From Gloeophyllum trabeum ATCC 11539 (taxonomy: Eukaryota > Basidiomycota > Agaricomycetes > Gloeophyllales > Gloeophyllaceae), in assembly GCF_000344685.1 (NCBI RefSeq), contig NW_006920411.1, positions 1,924,016 through 1,988,015 on the forward strand: a stretch of 64,000 nucleotides of DNA, in the 5' to 3' direction. Under the pieces are notes generated by a model. That model was not told the origin of the DNA, searched no databases, and was given only the letters and a program-made list of their open reading frames with translations. The position numbers and the translations under genes are program-made. How positions within the stretch are numbered: the stretch's first letter is position 1; each line of letters starts with the position of its first letter. Shown piece by piece: positions 36,197 to 49,027 of this stretch.

Positions 36197-37059
36197 ATGC
36201 AGAGTATCAACCGCTTCTTGTATGGACCTACACCCGAGGAGAAGGTCAAGGCATGGCAAGCTAAACTACGCGCGGAGACTCGTCTGATTGACCGGGAGAT
36301 GAGGCAGGTGAGCTCACTTCCCGCCACAGCGGCTGCGTAACAGTTGAGGAGAAGTACAGCTCGATATCGCTACGAACAAAGCTCGGCAAACAGTGAAACA
36401 ATTAGCTACTAAGGGAGATGTGAAGTCTGCACGAATACTGGCGAGAGAAGTTGTGAGGAGTAACCGCCAAAAGGATCGGCTGTCCGTGAGCAAGGCGAGG
36501 CTGGGGTCAATAGGCCATCAGTTGCAGGAACAATTAGGTATGTGAACCCAGGTGTCTTCACTTTGTAGCTAATAAGTGCCTGCGACTAGCAATGGCGAAG
36601 GTTACTGGCTCGTTGCAGAAATCCACGGAGATCATGAAGTTGTCGAATTCCTTGATCAAGCTTCCGCAGATCAGCCAAACTATGAGACAGATGAGCATGG
36701 AGATGACGAAGGCTCGTTTACAGCTGTATACTCTAGCTTTCATACATCTAATAACTCGAACTATTCCGTAGGCGGGCATCATGGAGGAGATGCTGGATGA
36801 TACGTTAGAAATGGATGATGACGAGGAGTTGGAAACGGAGGCCGACGCGGAAGTGGACAAGGTTCTGTTTGAGCTCACAGATGGCAAGCTCGGCCAGGCA
36901 GGTACTGTTGGAACAGAAGTACCGGTGCGTCAAAGTGTGGTTTTTGTCTTGACTATACTCAAGCGCATCCAGACGTTACAGGACAAGTACACGGACGAGG
37001 AGACGGAGAGAGCTATGGAGCAGTACCGGGAACAGCTCAGTGGTCTTCTGAGCGGTTGA
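36197..37059 (+). CDS. VPS24: ESCRT-III subunit Vps24/CHMP3
   Basis: Cytosolic-to-endosome protein that caps Snf7 filaments during multivesicular body formation. The start MQSINRFLYGPTPEEKVKAW at 36197 is the usual CHMP3 N-terminus; the longer frame upstream has no likeness. Helices follow: LRAETRLIDREMRQ, LATKGDVKSARILAREVVRS, SVSKARLGSIGHQLQEQL, and MAKVTGSLQKSTEIMKLSNS LIKLPQISQTMRQ. The acidic MEEMLDDTLEMDDDEELE and the final ETERAMEQYREQLSGLLSG form the autoinhibitory and MIM-type tail. Introns occur near 36309, 36540 and 36926; the last joins GTEVP to DKYTDEE. Confidence 0.93.
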
Positions 37060-37287
37060 TATGCTGTTTTTTTCAGGACGGACTTGTACTGTAGACCTGT
37101 GTATTATATCGCTGCTATTCCAGTCATGCTATCATTTGTTTGGATGTCCATTTGATGCGTTGCCACTTCGTCCGAAGCTCTGTGACATCACCCCACGTGG
37201 TCGCTCTCACGTGCGCGTTCCGAGTTTCTCCTCTTTTTGACGTCCACTGCCAGTGCTCCTTGACATTGGATATCCCCTCCTTGTAAA

Positions 37288-39104
<1,817 letters not shown>

Positions 39105-39688
39105 CCGTGACTATTTGCAGAGATGTCATGGCATGCTGCTACATTATAGCACGCGTTGGACACTCCAATAGATCTTAATTTATAAACGGCGTATCCATGA
39201 TAGCTGATTCTGCACGCCAGCATATACAGAGGTTGTCGTCTGCGCTGCCAGACTGCGATCCGAGAGCAGGAACGAGACTGCATCGGAGGGACAGCGAGTC
39301 GGCGTGAGGCTTGTTACGTCGCCGGGTGAAGCGATTTCAGCTAAATGCGGCAAGTGAGGACGGCGTGAGAACTACTCGCGCTGCGGGTAAAAGTGCGGAG
39401 TACACTGGCAGTGACTGGCCCTCGCTCTTACGACGATAAGCAAGCCCCTTCCAACGCCTATCGCAGGCATTCACGTCCATAATCCCCACAAGCCCCGCCG
39501 GGCAAGCCTCCACCCTATTTCGTTTCTTTCCAACTTCCAGGTGCGTCTTGTTCGGTTGCTGTCCTCCTTTGACGCGTCGCTAAGCTCGTCACCATTGCCA
39601 GTCAGGACAACACGACCCTACCAAAATTCAGAAACCCAAAAACATCGAATAACATTCCATCCTTTCATCATCTCACATAACGAACAGA
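39105..39688. other. Intergenic stretch with the probable SSD1 promoter and leader
   Basis: About 580 bp between two plus-strand genes. The second half is pyrimidine-rich with small runs such as CATCC and ACAACACGACC, consistent with a long 5' leader. No gene or repeat was seen. Confidence 0.4.
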
Positions 39689-42600
39689 ATGACCGACGAA
39701 GCTACACCTCAGCCGCCACCGCAGTCCCAGCAGAACGGCGCGAAGGCGGACGACAAGAAACCTGCGTCCAACGCCGGGCAGAAAGGGAACAACAACAACA
39801 ACAGGAACGGGCAGAGGCGAACCAACTCAAAACCCAGGACAGCGTCAGCGTCGGGTGGCCAAGCGGGACAAGCTGGCCCCCGGCCGTCATCGAGCGCCAG
39901 TAACAAGAAGCCGTCATCCAATCCTCCCACGGGTGCAGCTGATTCGGGCTCAGATACCGCGAAGAAAGTGCCTGAGGGGAAGAAGTCTGACCAGCGTGGT
40001 AAGAACCAGGGAGGCGGTGGAGGACGAAACTCTGGCCATCGGAAGTCCCAGCAGTCCACTTCTCAAGGCGGGAAGCAAGGCGGGAACAACAGCAACAAGG
40101 GTCAGAGCGTCCAGAGGACCGATTCATCCGATACCTCGCCTCCCGTCACCGCTTCCAACTCGGAGGGCAGCGCCGCCTTATCTTCGCTCCAGCGAGTTAT
40201 TGCGGATCTGAAGACCGCGTCGCCGTCGTCGCAGCCGAACGTCATGCCTCCCATGCAAGCACCGCACACTACCTCCAACCTGCCGCCCAATGCGCCCGTC
40301 TTCCAGCCGGGCGCTTCCGCATATCCTGGCCTGAACAATGGCGGCGGCGAAGCTCCTCGTCACCGTAAGGCCGCCTCACTTGGTGCTGCTGGTCTTTCAG
40401 GCAACTTCAACTCGTACTCTCCTCATCTCGGAGTCATGATGGAGGACGCTGAAGACGGTCATGGCAATCAATCATACGAGGAAGGGGAGATTCCCGAGGG
40501 CATGTATTATAATCCTGGACATCAGCCTCGATCCCAGTCTCAGAGCTTCACTGCTCCGCGTTTCGCTGCCCTTGCACAGCAAAGTCAAGACCAGGGCATG
40601 AACAGCGGCCGCCCTCAGCTTGCCCCTGGCTTCACATTCGGAGGTAGGAAACGGGCGAGCTCTAATACTCCTATGGCGCCTTTGAGCGAGGAGGACCAAG
40701 GCTTCCGTTTCCCCCAGCAAGGCCAGCAGAGCTACTCCATGGAGAGCGCTGGGCAAGGTCAAGATGAGCCGATTCGCAGAAGTGAGTCGGCTGGGGGATT
40801 CAACGGAATCATGGCGGAACAGGTGACTCCTTTGTGAAAAACATCCGAGTGAGTGACTTGGCTGACTGGCGTCTTACAGATTGCGTTACAGAGCCAGATT
40901 GAGGCTCTACAGCAGCAGCAACAGGCACTGTATCAACAACAGCTGGCTCAGAACCAAGTCATGTCATTCCAGACCCCTGGTTTGGCGCCGAACAGAGGGG
41001 GCAGCCACCGTCGTGTTCAGAGTACTGTGCCCATGAGCTCTGGCCTGAATGGGTTCGGCGCTTTGGGTGGCCCCATCTTACCGAACTTGGGTAACCTCGC
41101 GGGTCTTAATATGGGGCTCGATGGACAAACCCAGGGAATACCTAGAGGACATGGTCGTCGGCATAGTGTGAACGTGGTTAACAAGAGTAACAATCAGTCC
41201 ATCTCTCTTGGCTATGGCAGTCCTTTTGCTCCTCAGGACGGCTTCGACGATGGGTTTGCACCTCCTCCTGGCTTCGGTGGCCACTCTCGACAGGCCTCCC
41301 GGGCCGACTCCAGCTGGCGCATCAGTAGGTTAACTCGCTCATTCGCGAGATCTCGGAGCTGACAAGGTCTCGTATAGACGGTGGTGTGGGTGGTGTACAG
41401 AATAACGCCAACTTTGCCTCGGACCTTGCCAATGCGCAGGCCCAACTACAGAGCCTGCAACAGTTCCGCGCAGCCGCCGGTGGCCATCATGCCAAGATGC
41501 CTTCCTTCAGCTTCCCCAATATGCTGCCCAACATTATGGCTGCGAACATGATGGGCTTAACCCTGCCTGGCATGAATCTCCTTCAACAGCAGCAACAGCA
41601 ATTCCAGTCTCAGTTACAACAATCTAATCAACCTCAACGCAAGTCGTTGTTCGCTCCTTACCTGCCCCAGGCCTCTCTGCCCCCTCTTCTCGCCGCGGGG
41701 AAGCTTGTTGTCGGTATCTTACGTGTGAACAAGCGTAATCGTTCTGATGCCTATGTCTCTACGGAAGTCTTGGACGCCGATATCTACATCTGTGGTTCCA
41801 AAGACCGTAATCGTGCCCTGGAGGGTGACATTGTTGCCGTCGAGCTGCTTGACGTCGACGAAGTATGGGCGACTAAGAAGGAGAAGGAGGAGAAGAAGAG
41901 GAAGAAGGAAGAGAACTCTGCTTATGACAACAAGGGTGGTTCGGGCCGTAAGGACGATAAGAAGAAGGACGATGTCGAAGTTGAAGGACAGGGCCTGCTT
42001 CTGTTCGAGGATGAAGAGTAAGGAACTTTCGTGACTTTCTAGGGGGCCTTGTTCTGACATTGTCATTCAGGGTTACGGACGACGTGAAACCCCAGTTTGC
42101 TGGCCATGTCGTGGCTGTTGTCGAGCGTATGCCCGGCCAGCTGTTCTCAGGGACGTTAGGCCTCCTGAGACCCTCTTCTGCCGCGACGAAGGAAAGGCAG
42201 GAAGCAGAACGCCGTGAGAGAGAAGGCGACCGTGGTGACGAACCTAGGAGACCCATTGAGCGGCCCAAGATCGTCTGGTTTAAGCCTACTGACAAGCGTG
42301 TTCCTCTCATTGCCATCCCGACGGAGCAGGCTCCTGTTGACTTCGTCCAGAATCCTGATGCTTACGCCAATAAGCTGTTCGTGGCCTGCATCAAACGTCA
42401 TCCCATTAGTTCCCTCCATCCCTTCGGCACCCTCGTCGAAGAGCTTGGGCCTATCGGGGACATTGAAGTGGAGACTAGCGCTCTCTTGAAGGATTGCAAT
42501 TTCCCCACGGAAGAGTTCGCTGATAATGTACTGAAATGCATTCCGCCCATCCCCTGGACTGTCCCCGAGAGGGAGTTCGAAGTCCGCAAAGATCTCCGTC

Positions 42601-44708
42601 AGGACCGGGTTTTCACCGTAGATGCCAAGTCTACGAAGGATTTGGACCACGCTATATCTGTAAAGGCGAACGAAGACGGTACATACGATGTCGGAGTTCA
42701 CGTTGCAGATGCCTCGTATTTCGTGAAGCCCAATACTGCTCTGGACCGGGATGCTCGCAAACGCGCTACAAGTGTTTACCTCGTTCAGCGGGCTGTCCCC
42801 ATGCTGCCTCCTACCCTCAGCGAGGAGCTGTGCAGTCTTAAACTCGGACAGGAACGTCTGACGTTCTCGATTATCTTCACGATGACCAAAGATGCCAAGG
42901 TTCTTAACAAGTGGATTGGCAAGACCATTGTCAAGTAGGTCGTGTTTCAGTATAAAGGAATGTTCCTTTGACAATCTCATGATCTGTAGATCTGCGGCCA
43001 ACCTGAACTACCCCGAAGCTCAGGACGCCATTGAGGGCAAGCCCCTGGGGGAGGTCCCAGTCGCGCCAGAGCACTCCGCTCAAGCGCTAGAGCACGACAT
43101 CAAAGTTCTCAATGAGCTAGCCCAGCAACTGCGCGCTAGGCGTTTCCAGAGTGGTGCTCTGTCTCTTGACGAGCCCGAGCTCTCGTTTGCTCTGGATGAC
43201 AAAGGCTTCCCTACCGACTGCGATCAGGTCCAGCCTTCCGAGGCCCGCAAATTGGTTGATGAGGTCCGTACTTCCACAATCTTCCTGCCATGATGAATAT
43301 GTTCTCAAGAGCCGATTAGTTTATGATCCTGAGCAATATCTCCATTGCTCAACAGATTGCAGTGCAGCTTCCAGAGCAAGCTCTATTGCGCCGTCACGAT
43401 AGTCCGACCGAAAGGCGACTCGTAAGTTCTTTATCCCTCCCTGCGAATGATCCTGTTCTGATTGTCTATTAGAAAGCGTTCGTGGAACGGGCGGAGCGAC
43501 TTGGCTACAAGATGGACACTAGCTCAGCAGGAACACTTATGCGGTCTCTCGAAGCTATCAATGATCCAATTGCTCGCAGAGCTATCGAGATACTCCTTCG
43601 GAAGGTGACGGCGACCGCCAAGTACTTCTGCGCTGGAATGCTGGATATTGCGAAGTACCATCATTACTCTCTGAATGTTCCTCTTTACACCCACTTCACC
43701 TCGCCCGTCCGCCGGTATGCGGACATTCTTGTTCATCGTCAACTCGAGTCTGTGCTCCAAGGCAACGGAAGTACGTGTTGGTTCGGTTCCCTTTCAGGAC
43801 TCTTATCTGATCCTTCTTCGTCGTAGCTGACCCTAAGTTCGCCATGGATCGCGATGCCGTCGCGAAGATCGCTCAGCAGTGCAACATGTACGTGGTTGAC
43901 TGATTTTCACCTCGAGCCAGTGCTGATATGCTATCAACAGCAAAAAGGATTCCGCTTCGCTGGCGCAGGAGCAATCCGCTCACCTTTTCCTGTGTGTTTT
44001 GATCTCCGACCTGACGCACAGATATGGTCCTGTAGTTCGCCAAGCACGAGTTGTGGGTGTCTTGGATGCCGCGTTCGACGTATACGTTCCCGAGTTTGGG
44101 ATTGAGAAGCGGGTCCACGTCGATCAGATGCCCATAGACGTAAGTAACTTGCGCTTTTCTGCTGCTGCGCCAGGTTAACATGCTACACAGAACCATGTCT
44201 ATGACGAGCACACTCATACTTTGCAGATCTACTGGTCGAACAAGGATGTCATCACGTGGCTGGCAGAGAACAGTGACGACGAGCATCTGAAGAAGGTCAA
44301 ACAGAACGCAGAACAGCACGCCCAGAAGATGGAAGTCTCGTCTCGTTCGTTCCAGGATGAGAAGGCCCTGTTCGACGAAGACGACAACGACGAGGACCAG
44401 ATTGTCCTTGGACGTGATGTTGAGCAAGATGATGTCGGCACTTCCAAGCAGAGGAAGTTGTCCAAGGCGAAGGTGGCCCCGGAATTCGAGGGGCTTAAAA
44501 CCACGTCTGCTGGGCACAAGATCCAGGAGATCAAGGAATTGCAGACCGTCCCTGTAAGTCACCGCGATGCGCGTCACCATTGTAGTTGTGGTCTAATACA
44601 TGGCGCGTCCGCTTTTAGGTTATTGTCACTGCGGACCTTACGAAGAGTCCTCCGGTTATCAAGGTTTACAGTGTAAACCCTTATGCCAAAGAGCAGCAGG
44701 CCAGATAA
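39689..44708 (+). CDS. SSD1: Ssd1-like RNase II family RNA-binding protein
   Basis: Cytoplasmic mRNA-binding protein of the Ssd1/Sts5 group, which controls translation of cell-wall mRNAs; yeast Ssd1 is regarded as a non-enzymatic RNase II relative. The first 400 residues are disordered, rich in Asn, Gln, Ser and Gly, followed by Gln-rich helices (QIEALQQQQQALYQQQLAQN). Cold-shock-type domains follow (RKSLFAPYLPQASLPPLLAA, KLVVGILRVNKRNRSDAYVS, then PQFAGHVVAVVERMPGQLFS). The RNB domain holds VFTVDAKSTKDLDHAISVKA, VGVHVADASYFVKPNTALD, YLVQRAVPMLPPTLSEELCS, and later FVERAERLGYKMDTSSAG, YFCAGMLDIAKYHHYSLNVP and LYTHFTSPVRRYADILVHRQ. It ends YAKEQQAR, TAA at 44706-44708. In the RNB centre the fourth acidic residue is His, so activity is doubtful. 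Confidence 0.9.
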
Positions 44709-45448
44709 GCGGCTGGGAAATTGACGACCCTCGGCATGAACGATCATAACTGACATCCGTTGGTACGACCCTTTTGTATGAATATTGTTGTAGAAATTGC
44801 GACTTCTCTTCTCTCATTGACGAATCGAATTCTGGAGCGCTACTCTACGATCGCCCACAATGTCTTGTGTTTGCTATATGCTGTCCTTCCTCCTTTCCAA
44901 TTCGTTTCCGTAATCTCGTATCATAGTCTCATGTTGTGCTTGCTTTGAAATGCTCCTGCTCGTTCGCAAGGATGAGCAGAGCTGGCTGCAATACAGGTTG
45001 TGCTTCGTCGGTTACGCAGCTGTGTTCATTTGTGTGGATGATAGAAACGGTCAAAGAAAATCATTATCTCCCTTCTACATCTGCTGCAAACGTGATCTCG
45101 AATCCCGACATAGGAACAATTGCAAGGCTTAGAGCGTTATGTCAAACAGTGATTCAAGTTGTGCAAGGAAGGTGGTGGTAGATAGTAGATACAAGGAGGT
45201 ATTTCATTATATACGAATGGCTACAACGAGATGATATAGCAATGACCAGCAAGGGGCCTGAAGATACTACAATACATTTCCACTTCTGAGAGGGGATCGG
45301 ACAAGATAATGTTACATGGACACCGAGCGTATGGTTGATACTCTAAGCAGTCAAATCGACAAATCAGTGTTACTATAAATCGTGACGAGAGAGGCCAGAA
45401 AATTGGCTCGAGGTAAATCGTGATGAGGCCTGAACGCAACAGCTTGAA
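44709..45448. other. Convergent intergenic stretch, no gene seen
   Basis: About 740 bp of AT-richer sequence between the SSD1 and BTB-protein stops. It should hold both 3' untranslated regions. No open frame with family likeness or RNA gene was noticed. Confidence 0.5.
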
Positions 45449-47190
45449 TTAAATCCAATTCGCAGCAGGTCTCGTCCGCATAGACATGCTGATCCCGGGA
45501 CTTTTCAGTCCATCCGAGAGAGCGCTATTGCTGCTTGTCGACCGAGCCAGTCGGTCGCGCAAGCCAGGGACCGTCGCAGTCGTAGCGGTAGACTCTGCCA
45601 CCCGCTCTCGCGACGCGCTGCGGTCCCTGCGAGATCTTGGCGCGATCTCCTCTTCCTCCATTGGCGTCTCCCGCAGCGTCTGCATGCTGTGCAGCGAAGT
45701 CGTGCTCCCGCCGCGCTGATGCTTCGGCGGGACATCACTCCCGGCGACCGAGAGGGTGTGCGCATGCGAGGGTGAGCCGGCGTGGCTGAGAGTGTACTTT
45801 GAGCGGATCTCCTCGGTGCAGAGCTTCTGCAGGTCGTCGAGGCCGAGGTACGCGGCTTCGTCGCGGAGGTCGAGGAGCGCGTCTAGACGGGCGGAGGCCT
45901 CGGTGCGGGAGGAGCAGCCGGAGAGCTGAACGGACCGCGGGAGGGCCGTGGGCGTTCGGAGGTAGGTCAGGATGTGGGCGTATCTGCGAAAAACAGAAAT
46001 CATATGATCAGTACGTGCGTCGTACCGAGCATGGGGGTAGGAGTTACTCACGATGCACTGGGTCTATCCAGGAATACATGGATATTCGACGTCGACTGGG
46101 ATAATAGCCCAGAGGACGCCAGGTGATGATGGAATATCGAATTGAACGAGCTCTCAGCCTCGCTCGCAAACGACCGCATGGACTGGCCGTCATCCTCCTC
46201 ATCTTCCTCTCCACCCTTGGACATTAAAGACTTTAGGTACGAAGCAAGGTGTGAGGACTGGGACACTAAGGTGTTGTAGCTCGTGCGGTAGGTTACTGTG
46301 TTCGTTTCGAGCGTCACGATAACCTTCGTGGGGTCGATCACCGCGGAGGGCACGGCGGAAACGAGGATGGCTTCAAACGCCGGTTGCGGTGAGGGAGTGG
46401 CGAGGTGAGCGGGGACGACTGGAACGGGAGGGAAGTAAGCCGAGTTGGGAGGAGATGACGAGGTGCGACAATTCTTCAGCGCCGGACGCGTGGGTGGGGA
46501 CGGGGGTGGACGAGTGGGTGGCGGAGGAGGAAGTGAAGTAGATGACGCGGCTGGTGAAGAACGAAGGGGAAGTTCTGGCGTCGACTTGGTGGCAGCGAAG
46601 AGCGGGAGAGGCGGAAGTGGCGGGCTCTCTGGCGGAGACGGGAGTTCAGGGCTCTCCTTGGCCTCCTCTGCGTTCTCGTACAACTCGTCGATGCTCTCGC
46701 TGCTCTTCACTCTCTTCTTCTTTCCCAGCGAGTCCACGTCGGAGCTAGAGCGGGATCCATACGATACCCTCGCTGATGAACCGATCAATGCCTCCTGGGG
46801 TGTGCGCACGACTGTTGCGCCGGAACCTAGCGTGCCACTCCTGGGACCGGCCCAAAGCTCCAGGGAGTTGTTGAGCTTGGGTTCGGAGATGCGGATCGGC
46901 TTGACGGAGGTCCCGTACGGCGCAGCCTGGGGAGTCGAGTTGGACGAAGATGAACGGGCCAGCCAGTTCATGGGATTGGGAAGGGCGGCGATGGACGGGC
47001 GGCGAATGCGCGGGGGCGTCTTGGGCGGTGTGACTGGAGACTTGGTGGGTCGGCGAGATGGAGACAAGGACTTGGAAGTACGCGTTGAGCGGATGCTGGC
47101 TGAGCTGTCCGAGGACGAGCGGGACGGCGGGGACGGGTAGTGGACGGAGGAGGGATGGTAGTAGGCGTCGTTGTTGTCGTCGCGAGGCAT
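45449..47190 (-). CDS. Proline/serine-rich protein with BTB/T1-type domain
   Basis: A protein of about 550 residues with no firm function. The start at 47190 gives MPRDDNNDAYYHPSSVHYPS; the frame is open further upstream but lacks compositional continuity. Residues 1-300 are disordered, rich in Ser and Pro with many SP and PPxxPP sites. Then comes a BTB/T1-like domain: VIVTLETNTVTYRTSYNTLV, SSHLASYLKSLM, an acidic insert, NIHVFLDRPSAS|YAHILTYLRTPTAL across an intron near 45985-46050, and LDALLDLRDEAAYLGLDDLQ. This order matches KCTD-like and other T1 BTB proteins, which form oligomers or Cullin-3 adaptors. The tail is again Ser/Arg-rich and ends RPAANWI, stop 45449-45451. Domain call is moderate; role is unknown. 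Confidence 0.7.
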
Positions 47191-48966
47191 CTTTTGTTGT
47201 GCGAGGCTGGGTAGTGCGGTGGTTGCCTTTGTCGGCGGACGCGCTTTAAAGTTGAGGGAGAATGCATGTTTACGTCCGCCTCGCTGCAAAAGACAATGGC
47301 TGCCTCGAAGAATACAATAGCGCGTCTTCAATGCTTCCCCTTTTGGAACCAATCACTGCCGGCACTTTCCGGGTACACCATCAGATGTTTACACCCGGTC
47401 TGCTTAGCAGCAATACACCCAGCAATGCAATAATAAAGTAGGTCCTCTAGGCTTGTATAAATGCTCTGCGCGCCCCACTGAGGCTGGAGGAGCTCCTTTG
47501 TGCGAGAGTGACAGACCGTGACATGAGGTCCACGTGACTGACGCGTCTCATCGTCAGGTTTGTGGCGAGCACCCTGACGGCTGAGGGGAAGAGAATGAGG
47601 GGCCTGGCTTGGGGTATCATACATAGCGCATTTACAGTATGGTGCACCAGCCCGAAAGGGGACATAGTGAGCCAGTTGAGACAGAGAGGCGACTTTGCAC
47701 ATCACCTGAGGCCATATCGTGACGAGAGCTCGACCGCGAGTCCCACTAGTACTGTGACCGTGTGATGCACTTTTTGCAGAATGCCTGCCCAAGGGGCATC
47801 GCATGGAGAAACCAACTACCTCGAGTGCCTGTCATCTCATTGGTCGTGGGCTCTGCCTTCGGCGCGATAACGCTGACCATCTGTGTGCTCTAACAGTGCA
47901 ACAACTATTATACTTGTCGGTGTGGGTGAGAAGCTACTGTAAAGGGCCTGCAAATTAGTGTAAATTTATTTCGTACACTCGCTTCCCGCTGCAGTAGCCC
48001 ATAACTGAGGTGGTGATTCAACTTTGTAGTGTACATCTTTGTACAGCAGAGGTTCTTGATTTGCATCAGATTTGTGTGCATTGCATGCCCAAGTATTCAT
48101 ACTCATACCAGTCTCTGTGCGCAATATCCTGAGACCATAGCAGTACTAGATGCTACGCCATTCAACTCGAGTTGCATCTCTAGCATCCCAATGTATAATA
48201 ATCTAATCTTGCTGCGAAAGTGCTTGATTGACTAATGAGGAGCGGCTTACATAGGCAGGACTGCCGATGACAGGCACTCGAGGTAGTTGATTTCACGGAT
48301 TCCTCCAGCCGATGTCCCCTGCATAAACCGGCACCTCTCCACTGCCTTCTACAGGCTATGTACAAATGCGATAAAATGATCAGGACATCTACTACTAAGT
48401 CATATACAGTATGCGAAAGATCCAATATGAATCTGTCAAGTGTGGGGGGGTGCTGGAGAATCAGATACTTTTTGTTGAACCCCCCGTGATAGTTTAAGTT
48501 AGATCGTACCAATCAAACCTGTGCTCTCAACCTAGTCATGCATCAGTTATCGCTCATCGTCGGGACCGTCCAGTTGACCACGCCATTGGTTGACCGCGGA
48601 CCGAGGGAACTTTTGCTCCCGAAACGCGTGACAGAAGCATTCTGTAACGTCACACTTCCTTCGTAGAACCACGAACAACGTTCCCATCAAGCCTCGCGAC
48701 TGTTGGTCCAGATGTATGTACAGCTTATTGCTCACATATGGGCGAGTTTTTGTGCACTGACTCACCCCATTTCAGCACGAACACGCCCCCCAGAACGCCT
48801 TATCGGGCAGTCCCATTGTCCTAGTCAACACGCAGGAGCTTTCATCCGGCACGTGATCTTACTTCATCCGCGTTTGTGGCGAAAGCAGTACGCCAGCAGC
48901 CACCACACAACCTTTTCGACCACCGCGCTATTCCGAAGATTGTTCGGAGTCAGAATTCGCCTGCCT
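47191..48966. other. Gene-poor stretch of about 1.8 kb
   Basis: The longest frame (47328-47804, minus) has no family likeness, and other frames overlap on both strands. The segment is AT-richer than its neighbours, especially 47900-48500. No repeat, tRNA or transposon end was recognised. It separates the housekeeping block from the FunK1 cluster. Confidence 0.4.
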
Positions 48967-48973
48967 TATATAA
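48967..48973 (+). promoter_or_regulatory. TATA box of the FunK1 kinase gene
   Basis: TATATAA lies 55-61 bp before the ATG at 49028, a good distance for a core promoter. Confidence 0.55.
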
Positions 48974-49027
48974 GTACGTGGCTGAACCACATCTCTTCCC
49001 GCGCCCGTTCTCTGACTCGGACGCGAT

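Noticed and set aside
47328..47804. Minus-strand 158-codon open frame in the gene-poor stretch
   Set aside because: No domain, signal peptide or family likeness, no supporting splice sites, and competing frames on the other strand.
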